This document shows positions 26,246 to 34,424 of a stretch of DNA of 64,000 nt, in pieces (the stretch's first letter is position 1; every line of letters begins with the position of its first letter). Both the position numbers and the translations under genes were made by a program. The notes beneath the pieces are model-generated. The model was not told the origin of the DNA. It did no database searches and saw nothing but the letters and a program-made list of their open reading frames with translations. This stretch comes from Streptomyces ambofaciens ATCC 23877. GTDB lineage: Bacteria; Actinomycetota; Actinomycetes; Streptomycetales; Streptomycetaceae. The stretch spans positions 6,187,001-6,251,000 of the forward strand of contig NZ_CP012382.1 of assembly GCF_001267885.1 (NCBI RefSeq). Direction: 5' to 3'.

Positions 26246-29200
26246 TTGGTGGATCATCCGCGTCTGAGCATCGTCGTGCCCTTTCAGGACGTCGAGACCT
26301 ATCTCGCCGAATGCCTGGAGTCCATCGCGCGCCAGTCGTTCCGCGACTTCGAGGTGATCCTCGTCGACGACGGCTCCACCGACGGCTCCTCGCGCATCGC
26401 CGCCGACTTCTGCGCCGCCGACCCGCGCTTCCGCATGATCCGCCAGGAGCCGAACGGCCCCGGCCACGCGCGCAACACCGGGCTGCGCGCCATGCACCCC
26501 CAGGGCGAGTTCCTGGCCTTCGTCGACGGGGACGACGTCATCCCCGAGTACGCGTACGGGCTGCTGGTCCGGACCCTGGAGGGGTCCGACTCGGACTTCG
26601 TCTCGGGCAACGTGCAGATGATGAACTCCACCAAGAAGTGGCAGTCACCGCTGCACAAGGGGCCGATGCAGAAGAACCGGCGCGGCACGCACATCACCAG
26701 GTTCGAAGCACTGATCTACGACCGCACGGTCTGGAACAAGATGTTCCGGCGGTCCTTCTGGGACTACCACTACATCGCCTTCCCCGAAGGCGTCATGTAC
26801 GAGGACTCGTGGGTCAACATGTACGCCCACTTCCGGGCCGCCAAGGTCGACGTCGTCACCGACATCGTGTACTTCTGGCGCCGGCGCGAGGGCGGGGCCG
26901 CGCCCTCGATCACCCAGCGTCACACCGAACTGTCCAACCTGCGCGACCGGGTCGCGGCGGTGCAGTCGGTCAGCCGCTTCCTGGCGGACCGGCGTTCGCG
27001 GCAGTACGAGGAGAGCAAGCGCAAGTACGACCTCGCCTGCCTGAAGTCCGACCTGATGCTGCACCTCAAGGTGCTGCCGGACGCGGACGAGGAGTACCGC
27101 CAGTCGTTCATGCGGTGGGCCAACGAGTTCCTCGACGAGACCGACCTCACCATCATCGACGAACTCCCCGCGGACGCCCGAGTCAAGTGGCTCCTGGTGC
27201 GCGAATGGCGGCTGGCCGAGCTGCTGGAGGTCATCGACTTCGAGCGCCGCGGCGGGCCGATGCCGGTCCAGCGGCGCTTCCACCGCTATCTCAAGTACCC
27301 CTACCTCGGGGACCGCGGGGTCGGCCTCGACAAGAAGGCGTTCCGCCTCGACAAGGAACTCTCCCTGCACGGTTCGCTCAGCGGCGCCCGCTGGAGCACC
27401 AACGGCCACCTGCTGACCCTCACCGGCACCGCGTACGTGCGCTACATCAACGTGCACAAACGGCACATGTCGGTGAAGGCGATCGCCCTGCGGAACAAGA
27501 AGCAGGGGCGCATGGTGATCACCGCGGCGAAGACCACCTACGCGCCGCAGGCCACCGAATCCTCCAACCAGAATCGTTACTGCTACGACTGGGCCGGCTT
27601 CGAGACCCGCATCGACACCACCCGCCTCAAGCGCAAGGGCCAGTGGGCCGAGGGGACCTGGGACGTGGCCACCGGCGTCCTCAGCCGCGGACTGTTCCGC
27701 TACCGCGGCATCGACCGGGGCGGCGCGGGCAGCGCGGCGAACCCGCCGTACCGGTACGTCGACAAGAACACCCGCATCCTCCCGGTCTTCCTCCAGGGCA
27801 AGCTGAAGCTGCGGGTGGAGGTCGTGCGCTGCCGGATCACGGCCCACCGGGTGGTCGGCGACCAGCTGGAGCTCCGCGGCGTGTACCTCGGCCCGAAGGT
27901 GCCCGAGTGGGGCAAGCTCCGCGTCACCAGCCTGAGCGGCGCGGGCCAGCACGACGGCCGGGTGTACTTCACCCCGGGCGGCGAGGGCTGGTGCACCTTC
28001 GCGGCCAGGCTGCCGCTGCGCTCGCTGGTGCCGGCCTTCCGGGCCGACGCCCAGGCCGACACGGACATCCCGCAGTCGTGGAGCATGGGCAGCAACGGCT
28101 GGAAGACGACCCTCCACGTGGAGGGCCGCAAGACGGCCATCTACCCCGTCATGGCGGAGGAGACCCCGGACGGGCACTACCGCATGCCCGCCGCGCTGCA
28201 GACCCGCGAGGGCGACCGGGAGGTCGTGGTCCACCGCAACGGCTCGGGTTACCTGGTGCTCTTCGAGCGGGCCACCCTGCCCACGACGACGGCGTTCACC
28301 TGGCGCGAGGACGGTGCGCTGGAGCTCCACGGCCGGTACCTGGCCGCGGACCGGCTGTCGCCGCGGGAGTACCAGGACGCACACCTGGTGGTCCGCTCAC
28401 GGGCGCACGGCGCGGAGCGCGCGGTCCCCTTGGAGTGGAACGGCAACGCGTTCCGGACCGTCGTCCGCCCGGCCGCCATGCGCACCCTGGCCGGCGGCAT
28501 CCCGCTCGCGGCCGGCCGCTGGGACTTCTTCCTGCGGCGGCAGGACCTGTCGGCGGTGGCCCGCGAGGACCGTCTCGAAGACCTGATGCTGAAGACCGAA
28601 CAGGACCTCATCACCGCCCTCCCCGAGGAGTACGAGGCGGACGAGCGGCGCTACGACCTCCAGGCCGAGGCCTACGACCGGCTGTCCCTGCTCGTGCACT
28701 CGGCCATGCCCGACCACGCCCGCGGCCCGTACCGTCAGAAGCTGCTGCGCACCAAGGCGTATCCGGCGGCCCGCCGGCAGCGGGTGCGCCCCGCGATCCT
28801 CTTCGACGCCTTCAAGGGCACCCAGTACTCGGACAGCCCCCGGGCCCTGCACGAGGAACTGCTCCGGCGCGGTACCGACCTCGAACACCTGTGGGTGGTC
28901 CGCGACGACCAGGTGGAGGTGCCGCACACCGCGATCCCGATCCGCATGTGGTCGCCCGAGTGGTACGAGGCCCTCGCCACCAGCCGGTACGTCGTCGCCA
29001 ACAACCACCTCCCGGACTGGTTCCACAAGCGCGACGGCCAGATCGTCGTCCAGACCTGGCACGGCACCCCGCTGAAGAAGATCGGGCACGACATCGAGTC
29101 CATCCACTTCGCCGACCAGCGCTACCTGGAACGGGTCGAGAAGGAGGTGCGGAACTGGGACATGCTGGTCTCGCCCAACAGCTTCTCCACCCCGATCCTC

Positions 29201-30223
29201 CAGCGCGCCTTCGGCTTCCCCGGCGAAATGGTGGAGTCCGGCTACCCGCGCAACGACATCCTGCGCCTGTCCGGCACCGAGCAGCGCGAGCAGGAGATCC
29301 GGCGCCGGATCGGCCTGCCCGACGGCAAGCGGGTCGTGATGTACGCGCCCACGTGGCGCGACGACCAGTACTACGCGCCCGGCAAGTACAAGCTGGACTT
29401 CCGCATCGACCTGGAGGACGCCCGCGCCAGGCTCGGCGCCGAGCACGTGCTCCTGGTCCGCCGTCACCCCAACGTCGTGGACCCGGTCCCGGGCGCCGGC
29501 GACGGGTTCGTCTTCGACGTCTCCGACTATCCCGACATGGCCGACCTCTCCCTGATCACGGACATCATGATCACGGACTACTCCTCCCTGATGTTCGACT
29601 ACGTCAACACCGGACGGCCGATCCTCTTCTTCACCTACGACCTCGACCACTACCGCGACACCCTGCGCGGCTTCTACTTCGACTTCGCGAGCAGCGCCCC
29701 GGGGCCGCTCCTGGACACCTCCGAGGACCTGGTGTCGGCCGTCGAGCAGATCGACCGGATCCAGGACGCCTACGCCGAGCGGTACCGCTGGTTCCAGCGC
29801 GAGTTCTGCGACCTCGACGACGGGTACGCCTCCGCGCGCCTCGCCGACCGGATGCTGGTGGCGGGCGGCGACCTGGCGCCCGGCCAGGCGCACGCACCGG
29901 CCGTCGGAACCGTCGACACCGGGCAGGCCGGGCGGGCCATGACACCGGTGCGGGGCGTGGCCGGCAGCTGGTTCACCGCGCCGCGCCGGCCGGTGCGGGC
30001 CCGGACCGCCGAGACGGAGGCGGCCGGGGCGGTTCCCGCGCAGCCCGGTCCCGCGCACGCCACCGCGCCGCGGCAGGTGCACGTGCCGCAGCAGCACCCG
30101 CACGTGCCGCAGCACCACCCGCACCTGCCGCGGCTCACGCCCGCCGGGTCCGACCAGCCGGCCGAGACGTTCGGGCAGGCACCGGCCACCGAAGGCCGGA
30201 CCTACGAAGGCGCGATCGTATGA
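26246..30223 (+). CDS. Bifunctional GT2 glycosyltransferase / CDP-glycerol glycerophosphotransferase
   Basis: 1325 residues. The N-terminal GT-A family 2 glycosyltransferase (about 1-220) has SIVVPFQDVETYLAECLESI, LVDDGSTDGS and the metal-binding DGDD near residue 95. A long middle part (about 375-790) holds three beta-rich repeats with W..L.L.G.Y-type patterns. The C-terminal TagF-like CDP-glycerol:glycerophosphotransferase (about 845-1200) has TWHGTPLKKIGHD near 935, YAPTWR near 1031, RRHPN and DIMITDYSSLMFDY near 1110. A Pro/His-rich tail (PQQHPHVPQHHPHLP) ends it. It probably builds a glycerol- or ribitol-phosphate wall polymer on the inner membrane face. The GTG start follows GGAG. No membrane helix is evident, so it would associate peripherally. 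The closest arrangement known to me is teichoic-acid polymerases of actinobacteria. Confidence 0.88.
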   Translation: MVDHPRLSIVVPFQDVETYLAECLESIARQSFRDFEVILVDDGSTDGSSRIAADFCAADPRFRMIRQEPNGPGHARNTGLRAMHPQGEFLAFVDGDDVIPEYAYGLLVRTLEGSDSDFVSGNVQMMNSTKKWQSPLHKGPMQKNRRGTHITRFEALIYDRTVWNKMFRRSFWDYHYIAFPEGVMYEDSWVNMYAHFRAAKVDVVTDIVYFWRRREGGAAPSITQRHTELSNLRDRVAAVQSVSRFLADRRSRQYEESKRKYDLACLKSDLMLHLKVLPDADEEYRQSFMRWANEFLDETDLTIIDELPADARVKWLLVREWRLAELLEVIDFERRGGPMPVQRRFHRYLKYPYLGDRGVGLDKKAFRLDKELSLHGSLSGARWSTNGHLLTLTGTAYVRYINVHKRHMSVKAIALRNKKQGRMVITAAKTTYAPQATESSNQNRYCYDWAGFETRIDTTRLKRKGQWAEGTWDVATGVLSRGLFRYRGIDRGGAGSAANPPYRYVDKNTRILPVFLQGKLKLRVEVVRCRITAHRVVGDQLELRGVYLGPKVPEWGKLRVTSLSGAGQHDGRVYFTPGGEGWCTFAARLPLRSLVPAFRADAQADTDIPQSWSMGSNGWKTTLHVEGRKTAIYPVMAEETPDGHYRMPAALQTREGDREVVVHRNGSGYLVLFERATLPTTTAFTWREDGALELHGRYLAADRLSPREYQDAHLVVRSRAHGAERAVPLEWNGNAFRTVVRPAAMRTLAGGIPLAAGRWDFFLRRQDLSAVAREDRLEDLMLKTEQDLITALPEEYEADERRYDLQAEAYDRLSLLVHSAMPDHARGPYRQKLLRTKAYPAARRQRVRPAILFDAFKGTQYSDSPRALHEELLRRGTDLEHLWVVRDDQVEVPHTAIPIRMWSPEWYEALATSRYVVANNHLPDWFHKRDGQIVVQTWHGTPLKKIGHDIESIHFADQRYLERVEKEVRNWDMLVSPNSFSTPILQRAFGFPGEMVESGYPRNDILRLSGTEQREQEIRRRIGLPDGKRVVMYAPTWRDDQYYAPGKYKLDFRIDLEDARARLGAEHVLLVRRHPNVVDPVPGAGDGFVFDVSDYPDMADLSLITDIMITDYSSLMFDYVNTGRPILFFTYDLDHYRDTLRGFYFDFASSAPGPLLDTSEDLVSAVEQIDRIQDAYAERYRWFQREFCDLDDGYASARLADRMLVAGGDLAPGQAHAPAVGTVDTGQAGRAMTPVRGVAGSWFTAPRRPVRARTAETEAAGAVPAQPGPAHATAPRQVHVPQQHPHVPQHHPHLPRLTPAGSDQPAETFGQAPATEGRTYEGAIV

Positions 30224-30294
30224 CGCCGGCGATCCGCCCCGACGGCGGCACCCGGCCACGCGGCGCCGCCCCCGAAGGCACCGGCGCCCCATGA
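30220..30294 (+). CDS. Possible 24-aa coupled leader ORF
   Basis: An ATG overlaps the stop of the preceding gene (ATGA) and opens a 24-codon frame rich in Pro, Gly, Ala and Arg, whose own stop again overlaps an ATG (30291). The chain suggests coupling, but composition alone could produce it and no family is known. Listed as weak. Confidence 0.15.
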   Translation: MTPAIRPDGGTRPRGAAPEGTGAP

Positions 30295-30374
30295 CCGCGC
30301 CCTCGTCCGCCTCGTCGGCGTCCGGTCCGTCCCCCGGCCACGGAGGAGGGGCCGGGCGTCCCTCCGGCACGGCC

Positions 30375-31283
30375 TCAGCCGGTGTGCATCCGCATCAGCA
30401 GCGCCCGGTGGTCGGAGAACCCGGTGTCGCGCACCGTGCAGGAGGACCGAGGCAACCCGGCGAAGAGATAGTCCAGTTTGTGACCGGAGACATGGGTCGC
30501 ACGGCCCGACCGGTCGGTGCCGGACGTCTGGTCGCACTCCCGGAAGGCGTCGTAGGCGGCGGAGGGCCACACCCAGGCGGACCGGTTGCGGGCGCCGGGC
30601 GGCCTCAGGTTGAAGTCGCCGCCGAAAACCGTGCGCCGGCCGGGAACCGCCGCGACCAGTGCCTTCAACTGGTCGTCACGGTACTCCCGCCCGGGGTGCG
30701 CCCGGTCGCTGCCGGGAAGGCTCAGGTGGGCGTTGCACACCCGGACGTCGAAGGCCGCGACGGTCGCGCACAGGATGCCGCGCCGCAGCCCGACCTCGGG
30801 CTGGCGCGTGGGGACCGACCGCACCGAGGACAGCGGGCGGTCCGAGAGGACGGCGAGCCCGGCCGTGCCCCGGCCGCGCCCCTCGCAGTCGATCGCTGCG
30901 GTCCGCCCGCCGCCGTCACGCCAGGTGTAGGGCCGGAAGGACAACCGCCAGCTCTCACCGAGGGCCTCGCGCACCGACTCCGCATGCGTGGCGCAGGCCT
31001 CCTGGAGGAGCACGACGTCGGCCCCGGCGTCGACGAGCCGCTCCACCGCGCGCCGCTTCTCCGAGCCACTGCCGGTGCCCGCGCAACCCCACTGCCGCAC
31101 GCCGCACATGTTCCAGGTCGCCACCGTCAGAGTGCGGCCGGCGGCCGGCGACCGCGTCCCGTCCGTGGCGGTGCGCACCAGCACCGCCGCGAGGACCGCC
31201 GTCACGGCGAGTACCGCGACCAGGGCGATCAGTGCGCCGCGGCGGCGAACGCCGGGCGGGAGCGAGGGGGCCGTGAGAGGCAT
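30375..31283 (-). CDS. Membrane-anchored endonuclease/exonuclease/phosphatase (EEP) family protein
   Basis: 302 residues from the ATG at 31283. One membrane helix at about 18-40 (GALIALVAVLAVTAVLAAVLV), then an EEP fold outside the membrane: VATWNMCGV, LLQEACATH (catalytic Glu), NAHLSLPGSDR, FGGDFNLRPPG (Asp/Asn) and the final SDHRALLM (Asp-His pair). EEP enzymes hydrolyse phosphodiesters of nucleic acids, phospholipids or inositol phosphates. The extracellular location and the neighbouring glycerophosphate-polymer genes make a polymer or lipid phosphodiester a plausible target; this is inference. It is divergent from the first Asp2-like gene, with 71 bp between starts. Confidence 0.85.
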   Translation of the reverse strand: MPLTAPSLPPGVRRRGALIALVAVLAVTAVLAAVLVRTATDGTRSPAAGRTLTVATWNMCGVRQWGCAGTGSGSEKRRAVERLVDAGADVVLLQEACATHAESVREALGESWRLSFRPYTWRDGGGRTAAIDCEGRGRGTAGLAVLSDRPLSSVRSVPTRQPEVGLRRGILCATVAAFDVRVCNAHLSLPGSDRAHPGREYRDDQLKALVAAVPGRRTVFGGDFNLRPPGARNRSAWVWPSAAYDAFRECDQTSGTDRSGRATHVSGHKLDYLFAGLPRSSCTVRDTGFSDHRALLMRMHTG

Positions 31284-31354
31284 CCCGACATCATGTCCGA
31301 TCAGGTGATTCGGAGCCAATCCGACGATCTGTCCCCGAAACTGGAGTGCCGTAC

Positions 31355-32815
31355 ATGTCCAAAGCATCCTCGAGCGGGCGGAAGCTGTTCAACGGGATCG
31401 AGGCGTCGGGGACGTTTCCGGTCGAGTACCGGTTCTCCCACGCCAAGAGCGGCAACCGCCACCTCGTCGTGGTGTTCGCCAACTTCTCGGCGCCCGAGGA
31501 CTACGGCTGGTCCAACGGCGTCTTCGACAACGTGCGCGCCAACATCCTGTGGATCCGTGACCGCTTCGACGGGATGAACGCCTACTACCTGTGCCGGAAC
31601 ATGGACTTCGGCCTGGCGGAATCGGTGCAGACCCTCATCTCCAACGTGATGCGGTCGCTCGGGCTCACCCCGGACCAGGTCACCCTGTGGGGCGGCTCCA
31701 AGGGCGGCAGCGCCGCGCTGTACTTCGGACTGCGCCACGGCTACCGGAACATCGTGGCCATCGTCCCGCAGTTCCTCGTCGGCGACGCCCTGGAGAAGCG
31801 ACACCCGAAGGTCTCCGCCTACATGCTCGGCGAGGGGGCGCCGGCGCACCACGCACGGGTCCTGGACGCCCTCCTGCCCGACCTGGTGCGCAGCCGGGCC
31901 AACCCCGGCGCCAACATCTACGTCCTGTCCTCGCCGCAGGACGAGCACTACGCCGTGCAGGTGGAGCCCTTCCTCGGCATGTTCCAGGGGTACGAGAACT
32001 TCAACTTCCTGTACAGCGAGTCGCCCACCATCTCCGGCCACGCCACGGTGACCAGGCGGAACGTCCCGGCGCTGGTCGGCCTGCTGAACCTGCTGGCGGA
32101 CGGTTACGCCCCCCGCCTCGGGTTCGTGCGCCACGCCGCCGAGGAGTTCGACCGGGACCAGTCGGGCATCGACGCCTACCTCTCCGCCACCTCGAAGGTC
32201 CAGGGCACCGACGCCTTCGCCCCGCCGGTGGTCACCTCCCCGGCCTACAACAGTGAGGTACCGGTCCCCGCCGTCCACTTCGCCGGACTCGCCCCGGGCG
32301 CGGTGCGGGTGAGCATGTGGCGCAACGGCAAGTTCGTGGCGTCGCCGGAGGTCGCGGCCGACGGGACCTGGTCCTGGCAGCCGGCCAAGCCGTGGGCCGC
32401 GGGGAACCACCTGGTCAAGATCTTCGCGGTGGACCCGGCCGGCTTCCACTCCAGCCGGGTCGAGGTGCCGTTCACGGTGGTGGACGGCCCTGTCGCGGGC
32501 CCGGCCGCCCCCGCCCCACCGGTCGTCTCCGTGCCCGGCCCGGGGCAGCAGGTGGGAACCTCGGTCGCCTTCCACGGGAGCGCACCGGGCGCGGTCCAGG
32601 TGGGATTCAGGCAGAACGGCGTACTCCTGGGCGCGGCGGCCGTCGCGCCGGACGGCGTCTGGGGCTGGGACCCGGGCTGGCCGTGGCCGGTGGGCCGGCA
32701 CCTGGTCGAGGTCGTCGCGGTGGACGCCCACGGCGTGGAGTCCGCTCCGGCCCCGGCCGACTTCACGGCTCTGGACGTCTCCGTGCCCGCAGGTCACCTT
32801 CCGCCGCGGTACTGA
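31355..32815 (+). CDS. Asp2/XcbB-like serine hydrolase with two Ig-like domains, paralogue 1
   Basis: 486 residues. An alpha/beta-hydrolase domain (about 1-265) has the nucleophile elbow WGGSKGGSA (Ser115), an aspartate in SSPQDEHY (Asp196) and a conserved histidine (His229), a likely Ser-Asp-His triad. The family resembles Asp2 of accessory Sec systems and XcbB/CpsF capsule proteins, some of which O-acetylate surface glycans. Two Ig-like beta domains follow (about 285-375 and 385-475), each with G.W.W.P..PW..G.H.V.....D. The protein ends in PPRY. No signal peptide or membrane helix is seen. The ATG at 31355 follows GGAG by eight bases; a GTG at 31346 is possible. Two close paralogues follow in tandem. 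Confidence 0.75.
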   Translation: MSKASSSGRKLFNGIEASGTFPVEYRFSHAKSGNRHLVVVFANFSAPEDYGWSNGVFDNVRANILWIRDRFDGMNAYYLCRNMDFGLAESVQTLISNVMRSLGLTPDQVTLWGGSKGGSAALYFGLRHGYRNIVAIVPQFLVGDALEKRHPKVSAYMLGEGAPAHHARVLDALLPDLVRSRANPGANIYVLSSPQDEHYAVQVEPFLGMFQGYENFNFLYSESPTISGHATVTRRNVPALVGLLNLLADGYAPRLGFVRHAAEEFDRDQSGIDAYLSATSKVQGTDAFAPPVVTSPAYNSEVPVPAVHFAGLAPGAVRVSMWRNGKFVASPEVAADGTWSWQPAKPWAAGNHLVKIFAVDPAGFHSSRVEVPFTVVDGPVAGPAAPAPPVVSVPGPGQQVGTSVAFHGSAPGAVQVGFRQNGVLLGAAAVAPDGVWGWDPGWPWPVGRHLVEVVAVDAHGVESAPAPADFTALDVSVPAGHLPPRY

Positions 32816-32863
32816 GTACCGACGGCCGCCGATCACAACGACTCCACGAGTGGAAAGCCGCCC

Positions 32864-34378
32864 ATGCCGAAAGCAGCGTCGAAGGCGCGCCAGATCATCA
32901 CCGGGATCGACACGTCCGGTGCGCACCCGGTCGAGTACCGCTTCGCCCACGCGAAGAAGGGGAACCGCCACCTGACGGTCGTCTTCGCCAACCTCGCGGC
33001 GCCGGACGACTACGGCTGGTCCACGGGCACCCTCGACGACCTTCGTTCCAACATCCTGTGGATCCGCGACCGTTTCGACGGGGGACTGACCTACTACCTG
33101 TGCCGGGAGATGGACTTCTCCGTCGAGCGGTCCGTCATCGACCTGATCACCAAGGTCGTGTCGGCGCTCGGTCTGACCCCGAACGACGTCACCCTCTGGG
33201 GCAGTTCGAAGGGAGCCAGCGCGGCCCTCTGGTTCGGCCTGCGGTACGGCTTCCGGAACATCGTCGCGTGCGTCCCCCAGTTCCGCATCGGCACCTTCGT
33301 CCGCGAGGTGTATCCCAAGGTGGGCCGCTCCATGCTCGGTGAGGGGCTCCCCGAGGAGAACGCGCGGGTGCTGGACGCGATCCTCCCCGACCTGCTGCGG
33401 GCGGGCACCAGTCCGGAGGCCAACATCTACCTCGTGTCGTCGCCGCAGGACGAGCAGTACCGGGACCAGGTCGAGCCCTTCCTGGACCTGCTGCGGCGCT
33501 ACCCCCACTTCAACTACATCCACAGCGAGTCCCCGTTCGTCCGGGAGCACAACCAGGTCACCCTGCGCAATGTGCCGCCCCTCCTCGGGATCGCCTACCT
33601 GCTGGTCGAGGGCATCACCCCGCGGCTCGGTGTGACCCGGCACGGCTACGAGGAACCGGATCGGGACACCTCGGCCATCGACGGCTTCCTCGGCGCGACC
33701 GCCAAGGTCAAGGAGGGCGCGGCCTTCCGGCCACCGGTCGTGACGGTCCCGGCCGCGGGGGGCCGACTGCCCCCGACGGACACGCCCTTCAGGGGGACGG
33801 CCCCGGGCGCGGTGCGGGTGAGCCTGTGGGAGAAGGGCAAGTTCCTGGCCTCGCCCCCGGTCGCCGCCGACGGCACCTGGTCGTGGGCGCCGTCCAAGCC
33901 GTGGGCCGAGGGCGAGCACCGCGTCAAGATCTTCGCGGTGGACGGGGCGGGCTTCCACTCGGCGACGACGGAGGTCCGCTTCACGGTGACCCGGGACGCC
34001 GCACCCGGCACGCCGCCGCCGGACGGCCCCGGCCCCGCGGCGCAGGCGGCATGGCCCGCGGCGCCGGTCCTGCGCCCGCCGGTCGTCTCCCTGCCCGCCG
34101 CACACCAGCAGGTGGCGGGGGCAGCGGTCGTGTTCCGCGGCATCGCCCCCGGCGCCGTACAGGTCCGCTTCCGCGGGAACGGCGCACTGCTGGGGATGAA
34201 CGGCGTACGGCCGGACGGGACCTGGTCCTGGGAGCCGGGTCTGCCCTGGCCCGAGGGCCCGCACCTGGTCGAGGCCGTCGCCGTCGACGCGGACGGCGTG
34301 GAGTCCGTGCCCGTCCAGGTCCCCTTCGCCGTCGCCCCCACGGCCGCACCGGCCGGCTCCTTCACGCCGCGGTACTGA
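32864..34378 (+). CDS. Asp2/XcbB-like serine hydrolase with two Ig-like domains, paralogue 2
   Basis: 504 residues, same layout as paralogue 1. The nucleophile motif is WGSSKGASA (Ser115), with Asp196 in SSPQDEQY and His229 in SPFVREHN, so the triad positions are identical. The Ser elbow differs from the other two copies (SSKGA instead of GSKGG), which may reflect a changed substrate. A Pro/Ala-rich linker of about 30 residues separates the two Ig-like domains, and the end is FTPRY. The start is 48 bp after paralogue 1, preceded by GAGTGGAAAG, a leader sequence shared with paralogue 3; the three genes probably form one operon. Confidence 0.75.
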   Translation: MPKAASKARQIITGIDTSGAHPVEYRFAHAKKGNRHLTVVFANLAAPDDYGWSTGTLDDLRSNILWIRDRFDGGLTYYLCREMDFSVERSVIDLITKVVSALGLTPNDVTLWGSSKGASAALWFGLRYGFRNIVACVPQFRIGTFVREVYPKVGRSMLGEGLPEENARVLDAILPDLLRAGTSPEANIYLVSSPQDEQYRDQVEPFLDLLRRYPHFNYIHSESPFVREHNQVTLRNVPPLLGIAYLLVEGITPRLGVTRHGYEEPDRDTSAIDGFLGATAKVKEGAAFRPPVVTVPAAGGRLPPTDTPFRGTAPGAVRVSLWEKGKFLASPPVAADGTWSWAPSKPWAEGEHRVKIFAVDGAGFHSATTEVRFTVTRDAAPGTPPPDGPGPAAQAAWPAAPVLRPPVVSLPAAHQQVAGAAVVFRGIAPGAVQVRFRGNGALLGMNGVRPDGTWSWEPGLPWPEGPHLVEAVAVDADGVESVPVQVPFAVAPTAAPAGSFTPRY

Positions 34379-34424
34379 CCACCGCCGCCACCGCCGTCGA
34401 ACACCTCATGAGTGGAAGCCACAC

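Noticed and set aside
26083..30294. 1403-aa frame overlapping the CDP-glycerol transferase gene
   Set aside because: A shifted reading of the same gene, Arg/Pro-rich; the 26246 frame carries all motifs.
30291..31577. 428-aa plus-strand frame opposite the EEP gene
   Set aside because: Antisense to a gene with clear catalytic motifs; only the first codons could be real and are listed as weak.
31301..34264. 987-aa minus-strand frame opposite two Asp2-like genes
   Set aside because: Antisense shadow, Val/Arg/Gly-rich, crossing an intergenic spacer.
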